Counted from the stretch's first letter, positions 49,690-62,785 are shown. The stretch is 64,000 nucleotides of DNA from Watersipora subatra (GCF_963576615.1 NC_088717.1:56189526-56253525); one strand, 5' to 3'. Translations and numbers: made by a program. Notes: generated by a model from the letters alone, not told the origin.

Positions 49690-50260
49690 ATTTCAGGCCT
49701 GTATTCCCTTGATGCAAGTTGGGGCTGCAAATGTTAGGCAACTAGTTATGAACACCTGGGGGTTTGGGGGCGAAGTAAGCCCCCTAACGGAGTTCAGGGC
49801 AGCGCCCCGAAGCTCTGGACCATTAAAGCATCAACAACCTTCAAAGTACATATGTATAAATGCAATCAATTGTAGACATCAAATTTACATAAATATAATG
49901 TTTATGGTTCATAGTAGGCAATACTTCTTTTTCATTCAACGAATGATATAAAACTCATGACACTACAGATTTCTGTAGGGGCATTGACAGAACAAGAGCT
50001 ATTACTTCTTTATATCAATAGCTCTTGTTCTGTCAATGTGTCCATGGCAGAAATCTTTCACCGCTGATTCTGTATCTATTTTAACATCTTGATACGGTTT
50101 ATTTGATTATTTAGACGAGCTTGCCTCATAGCGCTCCTCATCGATGTCTTAATTCGCTTCAATGCAAAAAAAGATCTCTTACTGCATTAGTGGCAGGCAC
50201 AACCAATACTAGATTAGTGAGCCTCTCCACTTCATCGCTAGTTGCACTAATTAATTAATT
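49690..50260 (-). mobile_element. hAT 3' part, inverted copy B'
   Basis: Inverted, diverged copy of 48571-49150, including the GC-rich stretch (about 49745-49830), the hairpin (perfect 22-bp arms at 49982-50003 and 50017-50038) and part of the transposase C-terminus. It directly abuts arm A'. It is not an intact coding region. Confidence 0.75.
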
Positions 50261-51656
50261 GTTGGAAGTTCCAAGTGAATGAGCTTAGACTGCAATTCTT
50301 AGTACTTAGCCACCGAAAATCACAAAATTGGAACCAAAGGAATACGGGCCTGAAACATTTAATAGTGAAATATACTACATCTGATAGTTAGAGTGGCTCC
50401 AGATGGTAGGATTGCAAGTAGAAATGGCAAAAAAGAATGTCAAGGACATGTCCAGTCGACAGACCTTCATCTTGTGTTTCCTTAAGATCTACAGTACATC
50501 AACACGTAGATTATGCTGCTCAATGTTTCACATTTTCCCTCAGGGCAACCAGTTTTTGAATGAACTTCCAAAGATATGAAAATCCTGCAAACTACAAATT
50601 AACATTTTCAGGAATTCCAAGATAATTATACCAAAGGCTGATCTAGAAAATCTTTGAGCCAACATACATAAGCTCTATTAGATATTTGACATTTAATGAA
50701 ACAAGCACCTGTATTATTTAAACAAGTGTGATATGCACATTGTACTGTATTCCTAGCTTTTACTTGCCTCAAAATTGGCATGACACAATGCTTTACAAAG
50801 TTTGACAGACAGCGACCAATAGCTAACAATGAATCTAAAGCTTTAATAATATTTACAAAAATGAAATCATAGACGCATACATTGATCTAGCTTATGAAAA
50901 AAAAGTGCTACCAAACGCATATTGCAAAGATAGTTTTTTCCATCAACTAGATGAACAAGGACCGCCACATGAATTTTTTAACATCAGATTATTGCAGAGT
51001 ACACATATTGCAGGCACGATAGGTACAAACTGCTATCATGATGCCGAATTCCATGAGCATTTAAAGAGTTAGCTAATCAAATTATTAGGAAATGTAACAA
51101 GCCAAACCAACATCAGCTACCATCAGGATATACATCGTATTTGAAGATAACATTATGGCAACAGGCTTCTTACAAACACAATACAATTATCAACCTTGCT
51201 TGTGTTTCGAGATAGTTTATAAAACGCAACTCCGTCTGATAGTATGACGACTATTTCAAATTCAAAGCTGCACATAATCCTTTTTGCTAGCTAGCGGAAT
51301 GCACTTTCATCACACGATACCAGGACAAGAACAATGGTTTTAGTCATGATCTGTTAGTTTTTTATGTACTACTATTTGACAGATGGAAAGATGCATTCAT
51401 TATTGAAGATCATATATAATGTAAAAGACAAAATTCAGGACTAGAAAACATATACCTTGGAGGACACAGCGCATAAAAGTCCACAAAAAAAGATGTATTC
51501 AGTTTGTTAAGTGGAATCATTGGGTGATGCGATCAACATAGCTATTTACAAAACGTTGTGTAGATAACTTCACTACTATGTGTAGAGACATGAGCTCGAC
51601 CTAAACAAATGTAGAATAGCTCTATGTACAGAGAGAGTATTAGCAGGTCGAACACC
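50261..51656. other. Intergenic, 3' side of DKC1
   Basis: Holds the unresolved 3' untranslated region of dyskerin at its right end. I see no exon, RNA gene or further element here. Confidence 0.5.
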
Positions 51657-54600
51657 TTAATCGCTATCGCTGCTGTCGCTGCTCTCTTCGCTTGACTCCT
51701 TCTTAGCTTTCTTTTTAGACTTTTTGGAAGGCTTTTCCTTCACCTCTTTTGCCTACAGCGTCAATTCTCATCAATTAGAGGATCACGTTTTATTATTTGG
51801 TCAATACAAACTTGATTCAGAAATAGATCTGAGAATTCATACCTTTTTCTTCTCTTTTTTAATCTTGGGAGGCGGAGTCACTTCAGGCTCCTCCTCAGAG
51901 CTACTGTCACTGCTGGAAGCTGCAGCCGGTCTTTTGACAGTTGCTGGCTTATACTCTGTTGATGTGGTTATTGGGGCATCTCCAACTCCATTGGCTTTGG
52001 AAGATTGAGCCCTGTGAAACAACCAACAAGCATTATTTGCCTCTCGACCTCTCCTATATTCATCCCAATACCGCAATATAGAGTGAAGCTAGTCAAATTT
52101 CCCACCGTTTGTCAATGATCAGTCTTTCAAAAGGATCATACCATTCTGAATACATATTTTCAATAAAGCTACCGCGTCGTATTTATGAAGAAATGAAAGC
52201 ATTACTTTTTTAAATTCAGAGATGATACTGTGAAGAAGGCAGTTAATTAATTCTTTCCAGTACTATCTTAGCACTAGTAACTCTGGCTAGAATGCATTAT
52301 GCCAGGGCGTGTCGAACCGCATCCGCAGACAAAAGTGACAACTGATGTAGAAATGGAACCTACTTGTAGTCGATGTATGAGTTGACCCAATCTGCAGGTG
52401 TCTTCTCATTCACCTTTCCATACTTGTCTAGCAGACCCTCTTTTATCATTTTCTTTTTAAGGGAAGCCTTTGGACCGAGACCCCATTGCCTCGGATATGT
52501 GTCTCGCTCCATCACAACTCTTTTTAGCTTGGCAACGATGCCATGGTCACACGAGGACATGACCGCGGATGTCATCAGAGCAATGGCTATAGAACAAGAG
52601 CCAAAACGAATTATCTCACTCCAACCACTAAACTAGTTGTCTATAGCTGTGAAGTAAGGTGTCATAAGGTATCATTTTTAAATAACTTCTAATTTGGGCC
52701 AATATATTGAATGTGGAACAGCAAACACTTGGATTCATAAAGAATTCCAACTTATTATTACTTCTTACTGTCATCGGCAATTACTTTTATAAACTATGAT
52801 TGTAAAGAGCAGAAGTAAAGTAGTTTTACTTGAAAAGGAAAAGCTTCATACAAGTAAGATATTTTATGCGGTATAGATTATATACAGAAGTTAGTCTAAC
52901 GACAAATTATGAAAATTTAATTTGATTCAAACACAAAAAAGAGGGTAACATTCAGTGTGGTGATTGGCACATACAAACAAGCCGTAACATGACAGCCGTT
53001 TGTCTAAATATAATCTGCTTTCAGTAAACAACTGAACCTAGAACTTATATTTATGTATATTAGGATTGGCGTTCATCTACAACTCCATGTTCGTGACTAA
53101 GTAACTTGCTATTGCAATGGATGTGTTATAATGTACCCAATCTTCTTATGATGGATACATTAAACTTTGAAATGCGCAGCAATCTATCATTGACTTAGAC
53201 AATTTTATAATAAAACCGACACCCACTTACGGTCTACTTACGGTCTATATTAATACAAAATTAGACCTTAGAAAGTGTTAGTAATGGAGGCATTATCACA
53301 GCACTAAAAATTATATCTAGGATTCACGATGATCAATAATATACCTCGATGCTTACATGACATAACTTCAAAAATTGCAAGTAAAATGCACTTTCTAACA
53401 GAATGCAGGACCAACAGTCATAGGTGGAAGCGAGGTTCCTTTCACACATAGCAATGGAAGCTACAACCCAACTAACTTGGGTTGCTGATAATAACAATTA
53501 ACTAAGAAAGTGAATAGATCAGAGGATTGAATAGCATGAAGAAGTTTACAACTCCTGCAAGTGGTGATGAATGTACTGCAGACGATGTGCAGCGGCTGCC
53601 ACTCACCTATAGCGATAGCTTCTCCTTTTGTAGTAATAAGTACAATTTGCTCGTTGTTCTCTATTCCATCCTCAAACCTCAGTACACCGGGCAGCATAAC
53701 CTTAGCCCCATAGCAGATCGCATTCACCTATATATGTAGTACCATCACAAATGATACCAGAAAAGGTGAAAAATGTACGACCATGTAAGAAATATAACAA
53801 GCCAGCTAGAAAACCTTGCATTTAAACGAATAACTAGTTAGACGTAAAACAAAAACATTTCTTTCGATGTCAGCATGAACCTTGACACACTAGCAAAGTG
53901 AGCAAGCTCTTTAAGCGTAGTATAGTAGGCCTACAGCGAGCAGGGTAGTTTCCAATGTCCGGGTACACAGACTCAATACTATAGCGCTCACGTAATAAAA
54001 TCGGAAGTAGAAATTCGAGCCTGTAGTGCTAACCGAGTAGATACGGAGACAGGAAACACAACTAATACATGCAAGAATTAAGTATAAACAAAGACTCACA
54101 GCACTGTCCTTCATGACCACCCTTTTATGGGTGGTGAGCAGACCTTCAACTGGTTGTATGACTCTACGAAGGTATGACTCATCCTTGTGATGATCAAATA
54201 GCCACTGAGCATCCATAACATCATGCATCGTAGAGAGATTGTGCTGAAATTCAAAGTACATCACCGGTCCGTGTTAGTACAGTCAAACCTCTAACCAAGT
54301 TCACCTTTTAACAACAATATTTTTCATTTAATACAGGAAACAAATTTGGGGATATGCGATTCAGTAATATACTAGTGAAAGTCAGTAATATACTAGTACA
54401 AGTAAGTAATATACTAGTACAAGTAAGTAATATACTAGTACAAATAAGTAATATACTAGTAGTAGTCAGTAATACACTAGTACAAGTAATATAATAGTAC
54501 AAGTAAGTAATATACTAGTAGTAGTCAGTAATACACTAGTACAAGTAATATAATAGTACAAGTAAGTAATATACTAGTAGTAGTCAGTAATACACTAGTA

Positions 54601-57600
54601 GTAGTCAGTAATATACTAGTAGTAGTCAGTAATATACTAGTAGTAGTCAGTAAAATACTAGCAGTAGTAAGTAATATACTAGCAGTAGTAAGTAATATAC
54701 TAGTAGTAGTCAGTAATATACTAGTAGTAGTCAGTAAAATACTAGCAGTAGTAAGTAATATACTAGCAGTAGTAAGTAATATACTAGCAGTAGTAAGTAA
54801 TATACTAGTAGTAGTCAGTAATATACTAGTACAAGTCAGTAATACACTAGTACAAGTAAGTAATATACTAGTACAAGTAATATACTAGTACAAGTAAGTA
54901 ATATACTAGTGCCAGTCAGTGATATACTAGTACAAAATAATATACTAGTGCCAGTCAGTAATATACTAGTACGAGCCCCTAACATTCCTAACCTATTTGT
55001 TGTTTGAAATAACTATACCTGCAGCATCTAAAACAAAATTTTAGCACAACAATTTTTGAGAGATAAGTACCCAATTTGAACAACTATAACTACCAGTTAC
55101 ACAGATAAGCATAACAGCTTTATAGATTTGTTGCCCCTTTGTGTTACTTTTTGAGTGGAATCAAATTTTACTTTCTTGAAACGCTAATCTACAATAAAAT
55201 AATTGTTAAATACTATATATGCAAATATCACAAATTTTATTATATACAGTGGAACCTCGCCATACGATTTTAATTCGTTTTAATGTTGGTTTCGAAAGAC
55301 AAAAATTTCGTATAGAGGGGAATAGAAATCCAGTCAATATCTAATGCAAACACTGTCTGGTAAAAATCCTAAAAGTTTTATATACATGCTGTACATATTA
55401 AAAATTAGTAACGAAATAATATGTTAACCTTAGTAGCTATAGTTACCTACAGTAACTTTAGTATGTTCAATGGTTATGATCTGCAATAAAATGTAATATC
55501 ACCATGTAATATGTGCTGTACGTAACGTAAGGAATTCTTAGTCTCGAGGCAGATGTATAACATAGACATTGAATTCAACTCAAAGGGATTTAGCTTACTA
55601 AACACATACATAAAGCTAAGTTTTAGTATGTATTTTTAACTATGTTACTAAACTTCAATTTTTTATGGGTACAATTTTATCACCTATCTGTTTTCGGTTT
55701 CGTTTTCCCAATAACGCCGAACTGAAGGAGATCGAGCATCGTATCTCTTTCAGTCATATTTAGAGGGATTTCGGCAAATAGCATATCGGCATATTTGTTA
55801 TTCCGAACTAATCAGCTACCAAATTTAAATTTTACGAAAATTTTGTTGATTCCGTATGGCGCAAAATATTTCACATGGAGGGCGAAAAATCCTTCATATG
55901 GGAGAGGGCGCAAAAATATATAATATGGAGAGGGCGAAAAATATTTCAAAGGGAAAGGCGAAAACCCAGCATGTTCTACATCGCAGGGCGAAAGAATCGA
56001 ATAACAAGGTCATCGCAACCTGAAGGTGCACTGCATCTAATTTTAGATGACTGTCCATGAAAATACGTACTTTTGGTCAAAGGTAATTTACACTGCTTAG
56101 GGATATTTAATAAAAATATTATAGATCTAGTCATACCGCGACATGCAAGAAAATCGAAATACGAGCAAGTTACTGCCTTGAGATACAAGCATACGAGTCG
56201 GTTTTCGATGGCTGTTAAATGACCAAGTATACCAGAGACTGCTTTCGAAAACTGCATCGATCGGTTTTTCTCGTCGAATCAGTTTGAAAAACGTTTTGTA
56301 GGTCAGCTAAAAGTTATAATAAAGGGGGGAATGCGTGAAGCCGGAAACTGATATTAACAAACTAAGACGATGACAAAATTAAAGTTGAGTTTAGCGAAAT
56401 ATTAAAAAGTGTGTATTTAGTGAGCTAGTAATATAAGTTAAATTCAAAGTTCATGTCATGTTGCAATGCGCTCAAGTCTAGTGCACCGAACACGTTGCCG
56501 TCGAGTCTCTCAAATCACCGTTAGCCACTATGTCTGCATCGAAGGTAAGAACTAAGAAGGCAAGTACCGTATAAACATTATTATTTACAGTCCATACAGC
56601 GCTGTACATAGTAATGTTACATTTTATTGCAGATCATAAACACTAAATAGGTAATCATTTCGCAAGTTTGTGAGAGTAGGTACTGAATTACAACAACTGA
56701 ACACATTTTTCCCATCATATTATTTTGTTTTAACTGGATTTCAGATGGGATCAGATTAATTTGTATTTAGCTACTTTATAAAGGAAATATTGCATTGACA
56801 TACGAGCGAATTGACATAAGAGCGAATTGTTATACGAGCTCAGTCCGAGAACGCATTAACTCGCATGTTGAGGTATGACTGTACTAGAAAATATAAACAG
56901 AAAAGTATTATAACCACTAACCCTATTTATGGCACAGCACAAAGGATGTAACCCCAATGTAAGGTTTAAAAAGATCCAAAACAAGAAACAACAGACATTG
57001 AAAGCTTTTGATGTGTGCGTGAATTCTGCCCAGCCATAACAGTTTAACATAACAAACGAGCTCAGTCCCAGAACGCATTAAAGCACATAAATTACATAAT
57101 TTTTTTATCATATACAGTGAAACATGGATAACTCGCCCTCGGATATAGCGAACACATGGTTAACTCGAATGGATTTGCTTGGTCCGCTCCCACGCAATGA
57201 TAAATGGCTCTATATAACTTGAACTCAACACTGTTAATTCGAACTGTTTTTTGCCCAACGGCTACCGAAACGGTTGCTTTCGCTTTAGAAAATCACTTTA
57301 TTCCAAGCCATAGAGGTAAACCTCAACTTTTCGTAATTCATAAGCGTCGTTATTACCTCCATCGGCAAAATATTTTTGTCAACGACTTTTCTAAAGGTTT
57401 GATGAAATTTGATTTATACTGCTATACGATGAATAGCACAGCACGAGCTAGCCGGGTCACGCGCGCAAGGATTTTCGCCACACACATACAAAACAAAAAC
57501 AGCATGTTGTTTTTGTTTTGTATTTGCGTGGCGAAAATCCTTGAGTGCGTGACCCGGCTAGCCCGTGATGAATAGTTTTCCGACGTTGATTCCGTGTTGA

Positions 57601-60600
57601 ATCAACGTCGGAATGTTGAATGTTTAAAACGTCTTAAAAATTGTTGTAATTAAACGTATACGTTGTCTTAGCTAAAAAAACTATTCATCGTTTGACCTAA
57701 ACACAGAATACGTGTGTAAATTCAATAAGTATCCATGCAAAAAGCGTGAGTGATATACAATGTACCGTAAAACCTCGTAAAACTTTTAATTGAACTGCCT
57801 CGGAGTGTTGCTCTTAACGAATCCCAGGTAAAGTAAGGTAATCTTTGCATAAACTTCAAGAAAAATCGGCAAAATTGATCGTGGGTAAAACGCTCAAAAG
57901 AAAAAGATGTCTTTTCTTTTGAGCATTGCAGCAACGATCAAGTTTTGCCAATGTCAATCTAAAAAACGTCCTGGCAATAACATCATCTCAAACAACAAAC
58001 TAATCTCAAGTGATAGAAAAATCTCTATACTTTTTGATAAAAACGTTTTAAACTTTACATTAGAAGCATTTAATTTGAAACAAGCCATTTGTGCTTTTGA
58101 TTTATATTATAGTTTGTATATGTACATGTATCTACTAATAAATAAGTAAATACATGGACTTGTGACAGCGCTCTGATAACTTGAACGCTCTGATAATTCG
58201 AACACTTTTGCTCGGTCCCTTGAAGTTTGAGTTATCCGAGTTTCACTGTACATGTATTTCAATACATAGAGTCTTGGCTTTCGAATGAACCATTGTTTGA
58301 CATGGTGAGACAGACATTGGTTAGTGTTTATAGGATTTCCCCAGAGCTCTACCGCAGAACTGTTCTAAGGTATAGACTCGAAAATTGTGACGTCACAATT
58401 TTCATATTCGGTGTTGCGTGCTCTTACCGCTTATTTTATTGCTTACTGCTTATATTTATCAACTACAATAACGACGCTAGTGGCAGGCGAAGGTAGGACA
58501 ACTCCAGAGAACCAACGAAAATGACAAAGGAATCAGTGCCATTAGCTCTTGATGTACAGATTATTTCTATGATGAATAACTCAGATTCCAAGCACCATAC
58601 TATGTTTTCCCAATGAGATTATGCTCTGACCCTCTCTGTTTATTGTGATGTTGAGGCGCACGACTGAAACTAATTAATTTCGAGCATTGCGTGATCTCGC
58701 AAAAGTGCGATTGACATATAGTCCTAGGGCCACGCAACTGCAGGTCACAATTTAATCGATGCGATGTCATTACCTTTATCAACGACAGTATATTTATTGA
58801 AGCGTAATTAATTAACCCAGAACATCTGTTTGTATTGGTCGGGCATTAGCACGATCACCAATGACCGGGCATTGTTGATTATCTAGAATCCTAGTTTATT
58901 ATTAGCGCTCCCTGGGTTTAACAGCACCGATTGTCACAGAAAAGCGCAGCCTCAATGGCAGCGAAAGGGATCGACTACCTAAGGCTAAATAATAATTGTG
59001 ACATCACATTGTGGGAACCACAGTCAAGAGTTTTTTTTATTGCAGGACATACTTTTGACACCGTTTTTCATAGTTCTATTATTCTCTGTGTATTGATATA
59101 GGCTCATTCGAGAGCCAATACTCTGATGTATTGAACTATATAATAAAAAAATTATGTAATTTATGTGCTTTAAGCTCATACGTCAAGGTATGACTGTATA
59201 CGTGAACAAATTATGTTGTACATCTGTCAAACACTAAAAAGACTACATTGGGAATGCTATGTAGATTTGGATTCACCAGACGTATAAATACCAACTAGCA
59301 TGAGTTATGTAGAACTTAGTAAATCCAACACAACCTTACCAAAAGTAGAATCGTAACTAGTACAGAGCAATGATTATTTATGACTGCAGTCTCCTACACA
59401 TAGCCTAGAGTAAGTACAAGTGATAAGATGGACTGCACCTTAAACAGCAAAGAGGGTTAAAACATAAGGTAATACCTTCTCAGTGACATGACCAGATCTG
59501 ACTCGTCTCAATTCCTCCATGACACCGCCTGTACCAAGCAGTAGCCCGAGATGCACGCACATCGTACGTATGTATGTACCTGCCTCACAGCTCACCCAAT
59601 ATACACCTGCAGTATAAAGGATAGTGTCTGCGCTACAGGAGCCCACCTTAGACTATTGTACTATAGTACACTAATCACCTGACCAATGAGCACAAAGGTC
59701 AAGGTTATCATCATTTATTCCACACATTCTAACCTTTAGAATGAGTGGTAAGAGAGATTTGTTGGAATGCTTTGGTGTTTTTGCTTGACCAGCCATTTTT
59801 AAATGAATTATCACCAGCTATTAGGTAAATATCTAAATTGATGGAAAAGGAGGAATAGCTTTGACTACCGTAGCTAGTACGTACCCATGTTCTTCTCGCT
59901 GTCGTACTCGAGAAGTTTGCTCTCATACACAGTCCTTACTCTTAGTTGCCGTTTGACAGCTGATATCAATGGAGGTCTCTGGAAGAGTGCACCTGTGTAA
60001 TGATATAAGCCCATATAGATTGTTCATAGATGAAATGTGAATAACCAGACATAGAATAGACAGACAGCGTTTCTATTTAGGTCACTGACCAGTGAGAGTT
60101 TCGAGTTTTTGAGCCACCTGCCTCTCATCTTCAACCGCATTATGCAGCTTAAAAATGCAGACATACTCTTTTCCAGCATTCTGTTGAGACTTGACAAGCC
60201 TGGTAGCTCGAGCGATGCACACGATCAAACAACCAGTAACTTTTGGATCAAGGGTTCCGCTGTGACCTGGAAATAGTTTATCCGACCATGGATTTGGAGT
60301 ATGTGCATCAGGAAGATGAGACACCAACACATGAACTGCACTCAACTAGATGTAAAACAAACAGAAGTTTCTATGATATAAAGAATATAATGCCAAACAC
60401 CTTAATTTTACAACATTTTCGTTGTTCAATTAATTGCATGTAAAGAATTTTGTGATTGCTTGAAAGTTGGCACATTTAAACAACTGTGATTGTAACACAG
60501 AAATAAAAGGCTTTGACAATTCTAACAACGTAACACATTTTCAATGGTACACGTTTATTACCAAGTATGGAAGGTTGTTTGTGCTTTGGAAGAATTAAAC

Positions 60601-61162
60601 GAATTGCAGTACAATCTAATATAAGATAATAATACAGATTTTGAACTATACTATTCCGGTAAACATGTTGAAGACCAAGATACAACTGTAAGCAACCACC
60701 TTATCATACCTGTTTTTTCTACTCTCAGTATGCGCTTGATCCAGGAGACAACCTCATGAGAAGAAGGGTTTGAAGGCTTATCAAGGTTTATATAACCAAT
60801 CTTAACGTATTCCCCGATCGGTCGTTTCAGAGGTGACCAACCGCTTGCGCATGGCACGTAATGACCGGTACGAATGTTCAATTTATCAAAATTCTTTAGC
60901 AAAAGTGGCCAGTCAGCTGTGTTCATCTGTTTAGCTTCATTTGATGGCCCGATCACAAAATCCTCTGATCGTTGTAATTCCTGCAATTTGTAGCGTTTGA
61001 TCAAACTGTCAGTGCACATCAGTAAAATACAACCAACTAATAGTGATCATCAGCAAATTTGTAGAAAATGTAAAACAGCAGACAAAGAAAAAAGATGGAA
61101 ATAGCTTACACCAATGTCCTTTACATCGACTGGCTCATCCTTGATCTTCTTTGACTTTTTAT
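51657..61162 (-). CDS. DKC1: Dyskerin, H/ACA RNP pseudouridine synthase (first exon not found)
   Basis: Catalytic subunit of box H/ACA ribonucleoproteins in nucleolus and Cajal bodies. It converts uridine to pseudouridine in rRNA and snRNA and, in vertebrates, binds telomerase RNA. Exons, 5' to 3': 61110-61162, 60710-60980, 60090-60266, 59885-59992, 59476-59606, 54100-54243, 53607-53727, 52364-52586, 51843-52011, 51657-51752; phases agree throughout. Recognisable parts: [19 protein letters not shown], then [20 protein letters not shown]; the TruB catalytic motif [13 protein letters not shown] with its aspartate; [20 protein letters not shown]; and the PUA domain from [18 protein letters not shown] through STCDHG-like [14 protein letters not shown] to [15 protein letters not shown]. 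The tail is Lys-rich, then Ser/Asp/Glu-rich, with stop TAA at 51657-51659. About 497 codons are seen against 514 residues in the human protein, so only about 15-20 N-terminal residues are missing. Confidence 0.97.
54356..54980. repeat. 21-bp minisatellite in DKC1 intron
   Basis: Units built from AGTAATATACTAGTAGTAG or AGTAATATACTAGTACAAG, period 21 with some shortened units, about 29 copies. Starts 113 bp from the exon at 54100-54243, in the 5.2-kb intron. Confidence 0.9.
55252..55900. mobile_element. pogo/Tigger-like fragment
   Basis: TACAGTGGAACCTCGCCATA at the left resembles pogo/Tigger terminal repeats. Near 55850 CCGTATGGCGCAAA is a partial inverted counterpart. Just after it come short GGAGAGGGCGAAAAATA repeats. 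No transposase. Right border uncertain. Confidence 0.55.
56127..56881. mobile_element. pogo/Tigger-like MITE T2
   Basis: The left end (TAGTCATACCGCGACATGC) and the inverted right end (CAGTCATACCTCAACATGCG) match as terminal repeats, and a TA follows the right end. About 755 bp, no transposase frame. TACGAGCTCAGTCC near the right end recurs at 57053. Confidence 0.7.
57442..57567. repeat. 126-bp near-perfect palindrome inside T1
   Basis: Arms of about 60 bp: the left runs CACGAGCTAGCCGGGTCACG and on through AAGGATTTTCGCCAC, and the right is its inverse ending GTGACCCGGCTAGCCCGTG. The centre is AACAGCATGTTG. Few mismatches by eye. Confidence 0.9.
57580..57611. repeat. Perfect 13-bp inverted repeat
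   Basis: CCGACGTTGATTC, loop CGTGTT, GAATCAACGTCGG, 12 bp after the large palindrome. Confidence 0.9.
57860..58055. mobile_element. Foldback family F, partial copy 3
   Basis: GCTCAAAAGAAAAAGATGTC and its inverse (TTTTCTTTTGAGC) form a hairpin flanked by GATCAAGTTTTGCCAATGTC-like blocks and TCCTGGCAATAACATCATCT, which match the arms at 46362-46846. It lies within T1. Confidence 0.6.
59136..59196. mobile_element. pogo/Tigger-like end
   Basis: Ends CTCATACGTCAAGGTATGAC then TGTA, like the right end of T2. The inner 30 bp are an exact inverted copy of 57077-57107, next to the left end of T1. Confidence 0.65.
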
Positions 61163-62785
61163 CTATAATGTATATTTTTCAGTAAATAAATATCGTTACC
61201 TGGGTAGGCACAAGTAATTCATACATCGACTATTCCTAAGTTTAATAAAGATATGCCTACTATGCCGCCTCCTTGAGTTCATGAAACAATGTTTACAACT
61301 AGGAAACCTTACATTTTGTACATTCAATAATTATTTGGATGGCTTGGAAACGTTTTCTCATGGACTAAAACAGGAGGAACAAAGGAGAATTTTAGTTGAT
61401 ATTTCTTTGACCATCATAGACTTGATTAGCTGATGGGCTCTTTCATTACCAAAAGCTACACATTCAGACAAACATGTTCTTATAATAAACTTTAAAATGC
61501 GTTTATATGTTCTAATTGCTGACTAACATTAAGTGCTACAATTTAAATGCAAGTGTCTACACCTACTGAAGTACCAGATTTTTCACGATTAAAATGTGGT
61601 TGAGAAACACATCAATCTAAATAACAGAATAGTATTCATAATTCAGTTGCCATACATTTTGAAATCCTCTTTAAAATAGAAACAATTTACTATTTTAGAT
61701 ACAACTAATGAAATGCCTAAATTCATCTTGGAACAATTTATAATTACAGTAACCCATCCTCCATCACAGCTTCTATCTTCACTCTCATTTAATAATGATA
61801 ACTTATGCTTAAAAGTTGTAGTCATCTTCTAATTTTGAAATGCAATAAATAAAGAGTCAGTACAGTATACAGCACTACTGTATATTTTATTGCCGCTATG
61901 TGACTCCAGTAAGGTCACTCCATCCGCAGTGGCCTTCATTTGGATATTCATAACAATACACAATCAGTGACAGCATTAAAGCATGAATTGCAGAGCAGTC
62001 TATTGATGCGAAAGTTTTTTTTTTATGTAAAAATATAATCTCTAGCAAGAATAGCTCGGGACCCTTTTCAACTATTGTATAGAATTTGACCATCGCTCCT
62101 TCATCTACAGAGAATTGCCAATAAGAACTTTTCATCATTTGCTATGGTGCGGCTGATAGGCCCAAAATTTAATAAGTTAGCATCGACTTTGATTTTCACC
62201 CCATGTTTCTCTGTTCAGTTTTTGTTAATTTCTTACAGATTTTGGTATAGCATACACAAGATACATGCGGGGGTAGTAATTTGTACTTACGCGGGTAGTA
62301 ATTATGAAAGTTTAGAAAACCATTCATGTTTTCTGATGCATTAAAATATGACTATTATATATTGAGTATTATAGATTACTTTGATAGGATCGATATAACT
62401 ATTGGGACCAATTATACGCGAGAAATTTCTGTTTCAAGAAATCTTTTTCCATTTTGTAAGCGAGTCTGAATCATAGCAACGCAATGTATTGTAGTTGGGA
62501 TTACTGTACTTAAAAATACATTTTTTGTAAAAAGAAGTGTAACAGTGCAGAACCTTTAGGTAACTAATTCAAAGATGTATGTCATTAGTAGCGCGTATAT
62601 ACAAAAATGGCAAATATGCGACAAAGTTGCTCCACACATTTAGCTTTTCACAGCTTGGAATGAGTGCAGAAATTGATCTCACTTACACTAAGCTAGAGTG
62701 TATCAATATTCTTTGTTGCAGGCATCTTCAACTTCATGATTATACATATTTGCTGTAATTTTTTATTACCCTCAAAAAATAAAAA
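61163..62785. other. Sequence upstream of the first DKC1 exon found
   Basis: The short first coding exon and promoter of dyskerin should lie here or further right. I could not pick an ATG exon ending in phase 1 with confidence. One candidate donor is at about 62290, but its short frame does not look like a dyskerin N-terminus. No other feature seen. Confidence 0.4.

Larger units (their letters stand above)
57115..58248. mobile_element. Tc1-mariner/pogo-like element T1 with TA duplication
   Basis: The left end CAGTGAAACATGGATAACTC and the inverted right end CAGTGAAACTCGGATAACTC differ at two positions. TA stands directly outside each end, as expected for this superfamily. The 1134-bp element has no transposase frame. 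It contains two strong palindromes and a piece of the foldback family F. Confidence 0.85.
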
